64,000 nt of DNA from Pseudomonas sp. SID14000 (GCF_002165135.1 NZ_NFZQ01000011.1:186001-250000); one strand, 5' to 3'; shown: positions 17,699 to 25,866, counted from the first letter of the stretch. The notes: a model not told the origin generated them from the letters alone. Translations and numbers: made by a program.

Positions 17699-17824
17699 CT
17701 ATCCTGACGATAACTCCACGCAAACAGAATTAAACGCTGCAGCAGCAGACATCAAAGAGGGGAAAAGTGGCCCAAGAACAGGAAAAAACTCTGAATGGAT
17801 GTAACACGTATAGCGCTGTGTCAT
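17699..17824 (-). CDS. small ORF (41 aa) heading the biosynthetic operon; possible leader or precursor peptide
   Basis: An ATG at 17822-17824 is preceded by AAGGA with a 7-nt spacer. The frame runs 41 codons to a TAG at 17699. The peptide starts MTQRYTCYIHSEFFPV, has a small-residue centre (MSAAAAFN) and ends VCVELSSG, with two Cys. It lies between the island promoter and the radical SAM/SPASM gene, where RiPP precursors and leader peptides are often found. No known precursor motif (such as a GG cleavage site) is seen, and a 290-bp gap separates it from the next gene. It may be only a short translated leader. Confidence 0.4.
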   Translation of the reverse strand: MTQRYTCYIHSEFFPVLGPLFPSLMSAAAAFNSVCVELSSG

Positions 17825-17882
17825 AGTTAATTCCTTTTAACTTTAGCCTAGCGGCCCAACTGGCCAAAACATGACGATGGAT

Positions 17883-17912
17883 TTTTTACATGCTCCAGGA
17901 TGAGCATGTCAA
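17883..17912 (-). promoter_or_regulatory. sigma-70-type promoter with palindromic operator for the biosynthetic operon
   Basis: A perfect TTGACA -35 box (plus-strand 17907-17912) and a TAAAAA -10 box (17883-17888) are 18 bp apart. A perfect inverted repeat, ACATGCTC and GAGCATGT separated by 6 bp (17888-17909), fills the spacer and touches both boxes. That position suits a repressor site or a MerR-like activator. No regulator gene is present in the visible island. Confidence 0.6.
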
Positions 17913-17999
17913 CCGCCGTCTGGAAAATTTAATCTGCGCACACTCTCAGCACACGCGGACATCTGGCACTACCCGAATGATGCTTAACCAGCGCCCCAA

Positions 18000-18023
18000 T
18001 GTTCTGTCTCACAAATAAATATC
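18000..18023 (+). repeat. solitary IS630-type terminal repeat
   Basis: TGTTCTGTCTCACAAATAAA matches the outer ends of the IS at 3145-4300 with one added base. It stands without a transposase and points the same way as the next copy 47 bp away. It is probably a relic of an earlier insertion or deletion. Confidence 0.55.
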
Positions 18024-18046
18024 TTTTTATGCGGTGGCACCATGAC

Positions 18047-18375
18047 GTGCTGTCTCAAAAATAAATATCCCATTTAAATATGCTTACCCAATTTACCCGA
18101 ACGCGGGTGCAGATATTAATTCATAACATGTCGTGTTCATTGACAACGAGCAGGCGAGTTTAACCGGCTGGGTCAATAGGCCCTTGAACCAAAGCGGCGG
18201 CAGCGTCAACTCAACATACGAAGTGGCAAGCGCCATGGCCATGTTTTCGTTCAGCACGGCACTAAGCCGCCCGTGCCTTGGGAACACGAAAGATGAAGAT
18301 ACCCATGCAAGATTCAACGCACCCAAGAGGTATGGCAGGCGCGATTAGCGAGAACGTTTTATCCGAGACAGAACA
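18047..18375. mobile_element. IS630-derived relic or MITE-like element (about 330 bp)
   Basis: The left boundary GTGCTGTCTCAAAAATAAA matches the right end of the IS at 3145-4300. The right boundary GAGAACGTTTTATCCGAGAC is the inverted match of its left end, including the following AATCGCG segment. The 250 bp between encode no transposase and no protein I recognise. It looks like an internally deleted derivative that an intact IS630 transposase could still mobilise. Confidence 0.55.
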
Positions 18376-18462
18376 CTCGATACTCCCAGGTTCTGTGCGA
18401 AATCCCGGGGAGCTCGATCGTCACCCCTGCTACGCTAAGATTTTGTAAAATCCCGCAGAGCT

Positions 18463-18712
18463 GAATGGTCGACTCAACCGCAGTACGCGCACCCCGAGCC
18501 TCATCTGGCGCTTGGAACATGCTATGCGCCGTCAGTCACCGTTGCGCCTGCTTTCCGGCTATCAGATCATTGGCGTCAGCCACACCAAACCACTGTTGGA
18601 CGAGGTCAATATCCCCATCCAGTCAACGTGAGCACCCACGTAAACACTGTAAAGGGTTGCTTGCCGACAAGGGCTACGAAGCCGAAACGCACGCCGCTAA
18701 AGGGGGCGTTTG
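18463..18712 (+). pseudogene. IS5-family transposase remnant
   Basis: The plus-strand frame contains DSTAVRAPRASSGA and, after disrupted sequence, LLADKGYEAET, two signatures of IS5-family DDE transposases normally joined by about 60 conserved residues. The middle is out of register and the C-terminal domain is missing. It is a dead fragment marking the island boundary 75 bp from tatD. Confidence 0.6.
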
Positions 18713-18787
18713 AACCTTCGCACGCTCAAAAGCAGGCGCTGGAGGAGAAGCAAGAACGCTCAGGCTTCGACACTGTGATGGATGTTG

Positions 18788-19570
18788 TCAGGCCACGCGT
18801 GCCAGCGGGAACAGGCGCTTGAAGTTGATCGTAGTCTGTTCGGCCAACTGCTCATAGCTGGCCCCCCGCAACGAAGCCACATATTCCGCCACCTCCCGCA
18901 CATACTGCGGCAGGTTAGGCTTGCCGCGGTGCGGAATCGGCGCCAGATACGGTGAATCGGTTTCCACCAGTAGCCGATCGACCGGCACTTGCCGCGCCAC
19001 CTCCCGCAGGGCATCGGCATTGCGGAAAGTGACGATGCCAGACAGCGAAATGTAGTAGCCAAGGTCCAGCGCAGCCTTGGCCATCTCCCAGTCTTCGGTG
19101 AAGCAGTGCAACACGCCCGCCTGCGGCAGATTAGCCTCGCGCAGCAACGCCAGGGTGTCGGCGCGCGCCGCGCGCGTGTGCACGATCACCGGCTTGCCGG
19201 TCTGCCGCGAAGCTTCCAGGTGCAAGCGGAACGAAGCCTGCTGCAACTCGGCAGCCTCCGGTTCGTAGTGATAATCCAGCCCGGTTTCACCAATCGCCAC
19301 CACATGTGGATGAGCCAGCTCGCGCAGCAGCCATTCCAGCGCCGGTGTTTCGCCCGGTGCCAGGTCCAGTGGGTGTACGCCCACCGAACAATCGACATCA
19401 GCGTACTGCTCGCTCAGCGCCTTCACCGCACCAGCATTCTCGGCACTGACGCCAATACACAGGAAATGCCCGACCCCGCGCTCACGCGCCGCCTGCAGGG
19501 CAGCATCGAGGGAGCCCTGGTGGGCGCTCAGGTCAAGACGGTCGAGGTGGCAATGGGAATCTACGAGCAT
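18788..19570 (-). CDS. tatD: TatD-family deoxyribonuclease
   Basis: The 260 residues start at MLVDSHCHLD (ATG 19570; an in-frame ATG at 19585 is also possible). Metal-binding motifs of the TatD TIM barrel are clear: DSHCHLD at the N-terminus, GETGLDYHYE, PVIVHTRAA and LVETDSPYLAP. TatD proteins are metal-dependent 3'-5' nucleases acting on damaged DNA. The gene closes the fab-holB block, 30 bp after holB from the chosen start. In P. aeruginosa pilZ lies between these two genes, but no room is left for it here. Confidence 0.95.
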   Translation of the reverse strand: MLVDSHCHLDRLDLSAHQGSLDAALQAARERGVGHFLCIGVSAENAGAVKALSEQYADVDCSVGVHPLDLAPGETPALEWLLRELAHPHVVAIGETGLDYHYEPEAAELQQASFRLHLEASRQTGKPVIVHTRAARADTLALLREANLPQAGVLHCFTEDWEMAKAALDLGYYISLSGIVTFRNADALREVARQVPVDRLLVETDSPYLAPIPHRGKPNLPQYVREVAEYVASLRGASYEQLAEQTTINFKRLFPLARVA

Positions 19571-19600
19571 GGGATGACGGCACACATGAAAAAAAGAAAA

Positions 19601-20587
19601 TCAGCGGGCACCCGGCAACTGTAGCCAGTGGGCCAGCAGCGATTCAAGCAGCAGGGCACGGTTGAGGTTGGCCTTGCCCAGCACCTTCTGGCGCTGTTCC
19701 AGGATCCACGCCTGCACCTCCAGCACCTTGGCCTGGCGGCTCTTCTGCGCCAGGTACTGCACCACCTTGCGCATATCGGCCAAGCCTAGCCCCTCCTCGT
19801 CCTGGGTCAATTGGTAGCGCAGGATCAGGTGCGCCCAATCACAGAACCAGTCGAACAGCAGCAACAGCGGCACGCCGTTCCAGGCGTCAGCCAGCTGGCT
19901 GGGCGATTGCTGTTGCTTGAGCAACTTCTTCACCCCGTCGGTGACCAGCGCGCGCTGCTCGCGCACGCCTTGCGCCTGCAGACTGACCGCCATCAACGGC
20001 GAACCGGCAGCCAGGGCCAGCAACTCGTCGCGCTCGACCTCGTCACTGTCGGGCAACGCGCCAGCCAACCAAGCCTGACTCTGGGCCAGGCTTGGCTGCG
20101 GGCAAGCGACTTGCTGACAGCGGCTCTTGATGGTTGGCAACAGGCGGCTGGGCTGGTGGGTGACCAGCAGCAGCACGGTATCGCCAGAGGGCTCCTCGAG
20201 ACTCTTGAGCAGAGCGTTGGAGGCGTTGACGTTCATCGCCTCCACCGGCTCGATCAGCACCACCTTGCGCCCCCCCAACTGCGCGGTCTGCACCACGAAG
20301 GCCACCAGCTCTCGCACCTGGTCGACCTTGATCGGCTTGTCGGCTTCTTCGGGCTCGAGGACAAAGTTGTCCGGGTGGCTGCCGGCCTTGAGCAGCAGGC
20401 AGGACTTGCACTCGCCACAGGCCTCCAGGGCTTGTGGGTGCTGGCACAGCAGGCGGGCCATCAGGCGCTCGGCCAGGGCGCGCTTGCCAATACCCTGCGG
20501 CCCATGCAGCAGGTAGGCGTGAGCGTGCTGGCTACGGCCGGCCAGTTGCTGCCAGAGGGCCTGCTGCCAAGGATAGGCCTCAGCCAC
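19601..20587 (-). CDS. holB: DNA polymerase III delta-prime subunit
   Basis: I chose the GTG start at 20587, overlapping the tmk stop within GTGGCTGA; the protein then has the usual 328 residues and begins VAEAYPWQ. It carries the AAA+ Walker A-like GPQGIGKRALAE, a four-Cys zinc module (ACGECKSC), and LLKSLEEPSGDT with KSRCQ as sensor 1/SRC-type segment. Delta-prime is the stator of the clamp loader that puts the beta clamp on DNA. Upstream open sequence belongs to tmk in another frame. Confidence 0.95.
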   Translation of the reverse strand: MAEAYPWQQALWQQLAGRSQHAHAYLLHGPQGIGKRALAERLMARLLCQHPQALEACGECKSCLLLKAGSHPDNFVLEPEEADKPIKVDQVRELVAFVVQTAQLGGRKVVLIEPVEAMNVNASNALLKSLEEPSGDTVLLLVTHQPSRLLPTIKSRCQQVACPQPSLAQSQAWLAGALPDSDEVERDELLALAAGSPLMAVSLQAQGVREQRALVTDGVKKLLKQQQSPSQLADAWNGVPLLLLFDWFCDWAHLILRYQLTQDEEGLGLADMRKVVQYLAQKSRQAKVLEVQAWILEQRQKVLGKANLNRALLLESLLAHWLQLPGAR

Positions 20588-21212
20588 GGCAACGCTCCAC
20601 GATGCCTGGCAGCAGCGCATCGATGGCACGCTGCACGGCCTCCAGAGGTTGGGCGGCATCGAGCAGGTGATAGCGCTGCGGTTCACGCTCAGCGCGCTGC
20701 AGGTAGGCCTGGCGCACCGCTTCGAAGAACGCCTGGCCTTCCTGCTCGAAACGGTCCAGGCGGCCACGGGCGGCGGCACGGGCCAGGCCCACTTCGACCG
20801 GCAGGTCGAATACCAGGGTCAGGTCCGGGCGCAGATCGCCCTGGACAAATTGCTCCAGGGTGGCGATACGCTCGACTGGCAAACCACGCCCGCCGCCCTG
20901 ATAGGCGTATGTGGCATCGGTAAATCTGTCACACAAAACAACGGCCCCGCGGGCCAGCGCCGGCCGGATCACCTGCGCCAGATGCTGGGCACGTGCAGCA
21001 AACACCAGCAGCAGCTCGGTGTCGACCGCCATGCTTTCATCGCTGGGCGCCAACAGCAGCTCACGCACCTTTTCGGCCAGCGGCGTGCCGCCAGGCTCGC
21101 GGGTCAGCACCACGTCCAGGCCTTGCTCACGCAGGCGCGCAGCCAGGTAGTCGCGGTTGGTGCTCTTGCCCGCGCCTTCGGGGCCTTCCAAAGTAATAAA
21201 CAAGCCGCTCAC
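20580..21212 (-). CDS. tmk: thymidylate kinase
   Basis: The 210 residues are the normal length. The P-loop reads GPEGAGKST, followed by the DR motif in LCDRFTDATYAYQGGGRG (substrate site) and a lid with RAAARGRLDRFE. It phosphorylates dTMP to dTDP. It lies between mltG (9 bp upstream) and holB, with which it overlaps by 8 bp, so these genes are translated as one operon. Confidence 0.97.
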   Translation of the reverse strand: MSGLFITLEGPEGAGKSTNRDYLAARLREQGLDVVLTREPGGTPLAEKVRELLLAPSDESMAVDTELLLVFAARAQHLAQVIRPALARGAVVLCDRFTDATYAYQGGGRGLPVERIATLEQFVQGDLRPDLTLVFDLPVEVGLARAAARGRLDRFEQEGQAFFEAVRQAYLQRAEREPQRYHLLDAAQPLEAVQRAIDALLPGIVERCRG

Positions 21213-21221
21213 AGGCAGTCC

Positions 21222-22418
21222 TTAATGTTGTTCGTCAGGCATCGGCCGTTCGGCCGCTTGCGCGCCGCCGGCAGGAGCATCCTGCACAGGCGGCTGATCG
21301 GTCGCTGGCTGCGCAGTGGACTCGTCCGCAGGCGCCTCGGGCAGTTCGGCCTCGCCGGCACCCGGCTGTGGCTCTGGCTGCGATTGCGGCGCGGGGCTGG
21401 AGCGGTAGTCCGCACGGCGCTTGAGCTGGAATTCGCGCACCGCCGAGTTGTGGTCGTCGAGGTCGTCGGAAAACACATGGCTGCCATCGCCACGGGCGAC
21501 GAAGTACAGGCTGGTGCCATCGGACGGGTTGAGCGCCGCGTGAATCGCCTCGCGACCGACCATGGCGATGGGTGTCGGCGGCAGGCCGGTCATGGTGTAG
21601 GTGTTGTACGGCGTCGGCTCGCGCAGGTCGGCGCGGGTGATCTTGCCGTTGTAGCGCTCACCCATGCCGTAGATCACCGTAGGGTCGGTCTGCAACATCA
21701 TGCCCAGGCGCAGGCGCCGTACGAAAACCCCGGCGATCTGCCCGCGCTCCTGGGGAATGCCGGTTTCCTTCTCCACCAGCGAGGCCATGATCAGCGCCTG
21801 GTACGGGTCACGGTATGGCAGGTCGGTGGTGCGTTCGGCCCACTCCTTGGCCAGCACTTCATCCAGGCGCATATAGGCCTGCTGCAGCAACTCGACATCG
21901 CTCATGCCGCGCACGAAGCGGTAGGTGTCCGGGAAGAAGCGCCCCTCGGGGAACACGCCAGTATGGCCGAGCTTATCCATGACTTCCGCGTCGGACAGGC
22001 CGTCCAGGGTGTGCTTGATCTTTTCATGCTTGGCCACAGCCGAGCGCACCTGGCGGAAGGTCCAGCCTTCGACCAGGGTCAGGTTGTACTGCACCACATC
22101 AGCCCGACGCCAGGCATCGAACAGTTGCTCCACGGTCATGCCGGGGGTCAGGCGGTACTCACCGGTGTGCAGGGGCGTGCCGGCCATGTTGAAGCGCCAG
22201 TACAGGCGCAACCAGACGGCGTCGTCGAGCAACCCTTCGTTTTGCATGCGATAGAACATGCGGTTGGGGGTGGTGCCATTGGGCACGTCGAGCAGGCGCT
22301 CCTGCGTAACGTGCAGGGGCTGCTCCAGGACCGAGTTGACCTTCCAGGCCGACCAACCCATAGCCAGGCCGGCGAGGATCAAGCCCATTTCCAGCAGCAG
22401 CAGGAATTTACGTCTCAC
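21222..22418 (-). CDS. mltG: endolytic transglycosylase MltG (YceG)
   Basis: The GTG at 22418 gives MRRKFLLLLEMGL and 398 residues; a longer ATG start at 22448 would overlap pabC by 26 bp. A single N-terminal membrane segment (residues 6-26) is followed by a LysM-like part and the catalytic YceG domain with LIMASLVEKETGIPQERGQIAGVF. The family's catalytic Glu lies in that VEKE motif. MltG cuts nascent glycan strands in the periplasm. The C-terminus is a P/A/Q-rich tail of about 60 residues. The gene begins 4 bp after the pabC stop. Confidence 0.93.
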   Translation of the reverse strand: MRRKFLLLLEMGLILAGLAMGWSAWKVNSVLEQPLHVTQERLLDVPNGTTPNRMFYRMQNEGLLDDAVWLRLYWRFNMAGTPLHTGEYRLTPGMTVEQLFDAWRRADVVQYNLTLVEGWTFRQVRSAVAKHEKIKHTLDGLSDAEVMDKLGHTGVFPEGRFFPDTYRFVRGMSDVELLQQAYMRLDEVLAKEWAERTTDLPYRDPYQALIMASLVEKETGIPQERGQIAGVFVRRLRLGMMLQTDPTVIYGMGERYNGKITRADLREPTPYNTYTMTGLPPTPIAMVGREAIHAALNPSDGTSLYFVARGDGSHVFSDDLDDHNSAVREFQLKRRADYRSSPAPQSQPEPQPGAGEAELPEAPADESTAQPATDQPPVQDAPAGGAQAAERPMPDEQH

Positions 22419-22422
22419 GAAT

Positions 22423-23238
22423 TCAGGTTTCCAGTAACGTACGGGCAACGGCCTGCAGTTTACGGGTGAGCGGGCCCGGCGACCAGTTTAGCGCGGCAAC
22501 GCCACGCACAGGCCAGACACCGTAGACGCTATTGCAAACAAATACTTCTTCTGCCTGCTCCAGCGCGTCGAACGGCAAGTCGCAGACCTTCACCGGGATG
22601 CCCTGCAGCGCTGCCTGCTCCAGCAACGCAGCCCGCATCACGCCAGCGACGCCACAGCGGCTGAGATCGGCCGTGAGCAGTACGCCATCGCGCACCAGGA
22701 ACAGATTGCTGTACACCCCTTCGATCACCCTGCCCTGCCCGTCACGCATCAGGCCTTCGGCATGTTCGCTGTCCTGCCATTCGGCACGGGCCAGTACCTG
22801 CTCTAGGCGGTTGAGATGTTTGAGGCCAGCCAGCAGCGGTTGTTCCCCAAGCCGGGTCTGGCAGGGGAACAAGCGCACGCCGTGTTCGGCATGTTCGACA
22901 GGATAGCTGGGCAACGGGCTGCCCTGCAGGATACGTCGCGGCGCGGCATCGGCAACCGGGGCGTAACCGCGCTGGCTGTCGCCACGGGTAATGATGAGTT
23001 TGACTACGCCATCACCGAGCTGGCTGGCATAGCGCAGGAGTTCGTCGCGCACCAGCGCCAGGTCGGCGCTGATCGCCAGGCGCTGGCAACCCAGCGCCAG
23101 GCGTGCAAGATGGCCGTCCAGCAGGCTGGGCCGGCCGCCACGTACGGCGATGGTTTCGAACAGGCCATCGCCGTAGGCCAGACCGCGGTTCTGCAGGTTG
23201 ACTGCAACCGCTGGCTGGCCATCGATCCAACTGTGCAT
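22423..23238 (-). CDS. pabC: aminodeoxychorismate lyase
   Basis: This 271-residue fold IV PLP enzyme starts at the ATG overlapping the fabF stop (TGATG). The PLP lysine lies in LAGLKHLNRLEQVLAR, the N-terminus has NRGLAYGDGLFET, and the C-terminal part has EGVYSNLFLV and CNSVYGVWPV. It turns 4-amino-4-deoxychorismate into p-aminobenzoate for folate. Its place between fabF and mltG is the standard gammaproteobacterial order. Confidence 0.95.
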   Translation of the reverse strand: MHSWIDGQPAVAVNLQNRGLAYGDGLFETIAVRGGRPSLLDGHLARLALGCQRLAISADLALVRDELLRYASQLGDGVVKLIITRGDSQRGYAPVADAAPRRILQGSPLPSYPVEHAEHGVRLFPCQTRLGEQPLLAGLKHLNRLEQVLARAEWQDSEHAEGLMRDGQGRVIEGVYSNLFLVRDGVLLTADLSRCGVAGVMRAALLEQAALQGIPVKVCDLPFDALEQAEEVFVCNSVYGVWPVRGVAALNWSPGPLTRKLQAVARTLLET

Positions 23239-24482
23239 CAACCGGCGAACCGGCGGAATACCAGCGAACCGTTGGTGCCGCCAAAGCCGAACGAGTTGGA
23301 CAGCACCACATCGATCGGCATGCTGCGCGCCTGGTGCGGCACGAAGTCGAGGTCACAGCCTTCGTCCGGCTCGTCCAGGTTGATGGTCGGCGGAGCCATC
23401 TGGCTGTTGATCGCCAGCACGCTGAAGATCGCTTCCACGGCACCGGCGGCGCCCAGCAGGTGGCCGGTCATCGACTTGGTCGAGCTGACCGCCAGCTTGT
23501 AGGCATGCTCACCGAACACACGCTTGATCGCCGCCACTTCGGCCACGTCGCCCGCAGGGGTCGAGGTGCCATGGGCGTTGATATAGCTGACTTCTTCCGG
23601 CTGGATGCCGGCATCGCGCAGGGCGTTGGCCATGCAACGGGCAGCGCCTTCGCCGGAGTCAGGTGGCGAAGTCATGTGGTAGGCATCACCGCTCATGCCG
23701 AAGCCGACCAGCTCGGCATAGATGGTCGCGCCTCGGGCCTTGGCATGCTCCAGCTCTTCGAGTACCAGGGCACCGGCACCGTCGGACAGCACGAAGCCGT
23801 CACGCCCCTTGTCCCATGGGCGGCTGGCCCGGCTTGGCTCGTCGTTGCGGGTGGACAGTGCACGCGAGGCACCGAAACCGCCCATGCCCAGGCCGCAGGC
23901 GGCCATTTCGGCGCCGCCGGCGATCATCACGTCGGCTTCACCGTATGCGATGTTGCGCGCGGCCATGCCGATGCAGTGGGTGCCAGTGGTGCAGGCAGTG
24001 GCAATGGCGTAGTTCGGCCCTTGCAGCCCCAGGTGGATCGACAGGAAGCCCGAGATCATGTTGATGATCGAGCCCGGGACGAAGAACGGCGAAATGCGGC
24101 GCGGCCCCGAATCGTGAAGGGTGCGGCTGGTTTCTTCGATGTTGGTCAGGCCGCCGATACCCGAACCCATGGCGACGCCAATGCGCTCGCGGTTGGCGTC
24201 GGTGACCTCCAGGCCGGCATTACGCACCGCCTGGAAGCCCGCAGCCAGGCCGTACTGGATGAACAGGTCGAGCTTGCGGGCCTCTTTCGCCGACAAGTAT
24301 TGCTCAACCTCAAAGCCTTTCACCGAGCCGCCAAAACGGGTGGAGTAGGCAGACAGGTCCGTGTGTTCGATCGGACCGATGCCACTGCGGCCAGCCAGAA
24401 TGCCCTGCCAGGTGCTCGGTACATCGGTACCCAGTGGCGACAGCATACCCATACCGGTGACCACGACGCGTCTACGCGACAC
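23238..24482 (-). CDS. fabF: beta-ketoacyl-ACP synthase II
   Basis: The GTG at 24482 (VSRRRVVVTGMG) has AAGGAGA 8 bp upstream and gives the usual 414 residues. The active-site Cys is in IATACTTGTHCIG, the two His are in NAHGTSTPAGD and STKSMTGHLLGAAG, and the C-terminal NSFGFGGTNGSLVF is intact. It elongates acyl-ACP and controls cis-vaccenate formation. A hairpin terminator separates it from acpP, so expression may drop between the two genes. Confidence 0.97.
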   Translation of the reverse strand: MSRRRVVVTGMGMLSPLGTDVPSTWQGILAGRSGIGPIEHTDLSAYSTRFGGSVKGFEVEQYLSAKEARKLDLFIQYGLAAGFQAVRNAGLEVTDANRERIGVAMGSGIGGLTNIEETSRTLHDSGPRRISPFFVPGSIINMISGFLSIHLGLQGPNYAIATACTTGTHCIGMAARNIAYGEADVMIAGGAEMAACGLGMGGFGASRALSTRNDEPSRASRPWDKGRDGFVLSDGAGALVLEELEHAKARGATIYAELVGFGMSGDAYHMTSPPDSGEGAARCMANALRDAGIQPEEVSYINAHGTSTPAGDVAEVAAIKRVFGEHAYKLAVSSTKSMTGHLLGAAGAVEAIFSVLAINSQMAPPTINLDEPDEGCDLDFVPHQARSMPIDVVLSNSFGFGGTNGSLVFRRFAG

Positions 24483-24606
24483 AGTACTCTCCTTTTCTAA
24501 TAACAGAGTCTCTTGCCATTGCATTCAAGCGCTGGAATGAAATGGCAACAGGCTCTTGGTGCGCGGTAAACGAGGCCGGCCTGCAAAACGCAGGACGCTC
24601 GCAAAG

Positions 24607-24642
24607 AAAAAACCGCACGCCGGCAAAGGCAGTGCGGTTTTT
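24607..24642 (-). terminator. terminator/attenuator between acpP and fabF
   Basis: An AAAAACCGCAC arm and a GTGCGGTTTTT arm make a strong hairpin with a T tract on both strands. It follows the acpP stop on the minus strand and would raise acpP mRNA relative to fabF. Confidence 0.85.
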
Positions 24643-24670
24643 CCCGACAAGAAGCGTCGACTAGAGCGTC

Positions 24671-24907
24671 TTAGGCCTGGTGGCTTTTGACGTAGTCGAT
24701 AGCAGCTTGAACGGTAGTGATCTTCTCGGCTTCTTCGTCAGGGATTTCGGTCTCGAATTCCTCTTCCAGAGCCATCACCAGCTCAACGGTGTCAAGCGAA
24801 TCGGCACCCAGGTCATCGACGAAGGACTTCTCAGCAGTCACTTCTTCTTCCTTGACGCCCAGTTGCTCGGCGACGATTTTCTTGACGCGTTCTTCGATGG
24901 TGCTCAT
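24671..24907 (-). CDS. acpP: acyl carrier protein
   Basis: The 78-residue acidic protein has the 4'-phosphopantetheine serine in GADSLDTVELVMALEEEF. It carries acyl chains during fatty-acid synthesis in the cytoplasm. It is followed by a terminator, which fits the need for much more ACP than enzyme. No defects are seen. Confidence 0.98.
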   Translation of the reverse strand: MSTIEERVKKIVAEQLGVKEEEVTAEKSFVDDLGADSLDTVELVMALEEEFETEIPDEEAEKITTVQAAIDYVKSHQA

Positions 24908-24960
24908 ACCTAGTTTTCACTCCTAATGGACATATGTCAGGCAGCTGGCCGGTGGCTAAT

Positions 24961-24985
24961 TTTATAGAAAGACGTTCGCTTTTCA
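24961..24985 (-). promoter_or_regulatory. possible promoter of acpP
   Basis: On the minus strand a TATAAA box is preceded by TTGAAA, but at a 14-bp spacing that is too short for an ideal sigma-70 promoter. The AT-rich 200-bp gap before acpP makes a promoter likely. The exact boxes are uncertain. Confidence 0.3.
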
Positions 24986-25110
24986 AGCTAAACGCACCTT
25001 CACACCAGTCACTACACCCGCTGCCTGGAATCTGGTTGCAGCTTTATAACGGATTTTAGGCTCGCAGTATGACTCTTTTTTTACGAAATCCGTCACATTG
25101 AGTTGCAGTG

Positions 25111-25851
25111 TTACATGTACATCCCGCCGTTGACCGGCACGGTGGCGCCGGTTACGTAGGCTGCGCCGTCGGATGCCAGGAACGAAACCACCTTGGCAAT
25201 TTCGTCGGCCTGACCCAGGCGGCCCAGCGGGATCTGGGTCTGCAGGGCTTCGCGCTGCGCTTCCGGCAGCTCGCGGGTCATGTCGGTGTCGATGAAGCCC
25301 GGGGTCACCGAGTTGACGGTGATGCCGCGCGAGCCCACTTCACGCGCCAGGGCGCGACTGAAGCCTTCCAGGCCGGCCTTGGCGGCCGCGTAGTTGGCCT
25401 GACCGGCGTTGCCCATGGCACCGACGACCGAGCCGATGCTGATAATACGACCCCAACGTGCCTTGGTCATGCCACGCAGCACGCCCTTGGACAAACGGTA
25501 GAGGCTGTTCAGGTTGGTATCGATCACGTCGAACCACTCGTCGTCCTTCATGCGCAGCATGAGGTTGTCGCGGGTGATACCGGCGTTGTTGACCAGGATG
25601 GCTGGCGCGCCGAACTGCTCGCCGATTGCGGCCAGGACAGCTTCGACCGACTCGGCGCTGGTCACGTTCAGCTCCATGCCAGTACCGGTGATGCCGTGTT
25701 CTTTCAGGGTCGCCGCGATGCGCTCGGCGCCGGAAGCGGAAGTGGCGGTGCCGATCACGGTCGCGCCCTGGCGACCCAGTTCGAGGGCGATGGCCTGGCC
25801 AATACCACGGCTGGCGCCGGTAACCAGTGCAACTTTACCTTGCAGGCTCAT
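25111..25851 (-). CDS. fabG: 3-oxoacyl-ACP reductase
   Basis: The 246-residue SDR protein has the NADP-binding TGASRGIG near residue 12, NNAGIT, and the catalytic Ser plus YxxxK in NYAAAKAGLEGFSRAL. It reduces 3-oxoacyl-ACP in each elongation cycle. It follows fabD by 15 bp and precedes acpP. Confidence 0.97.
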   Translation of the reverse strand: MSLQGKVALVTGASRGIGQAIALELGRQGATVIGTATSASGAERIAATLKEHGITGTGMELNVTSAESVEAVLAAIGEQFGAPAILVNNAGITRDNLMLRMKDDEWFDVIDTNLNSLYRLSKGVLRGMTKARWGRIISIGSVVGAMGNAGQANYAAAKAGLEGFSRALAREVGSRGITVNSVTPGFIDTDMTRELPEAQREALQTQIPLGRLGQADEIAKVVSFLASDGAAYVTGATVPVNGGMYM

Positions 25852-25866
25852 GCAAGCTTCTCCAAA

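Noticed and set aside
18093..18348. Small ORFs (71 and 77 codons) inside the IS630 relic
   Set aside because: Both lack a good ribosome site and any recognisable motif, and they lie within decayed mobile DNA.
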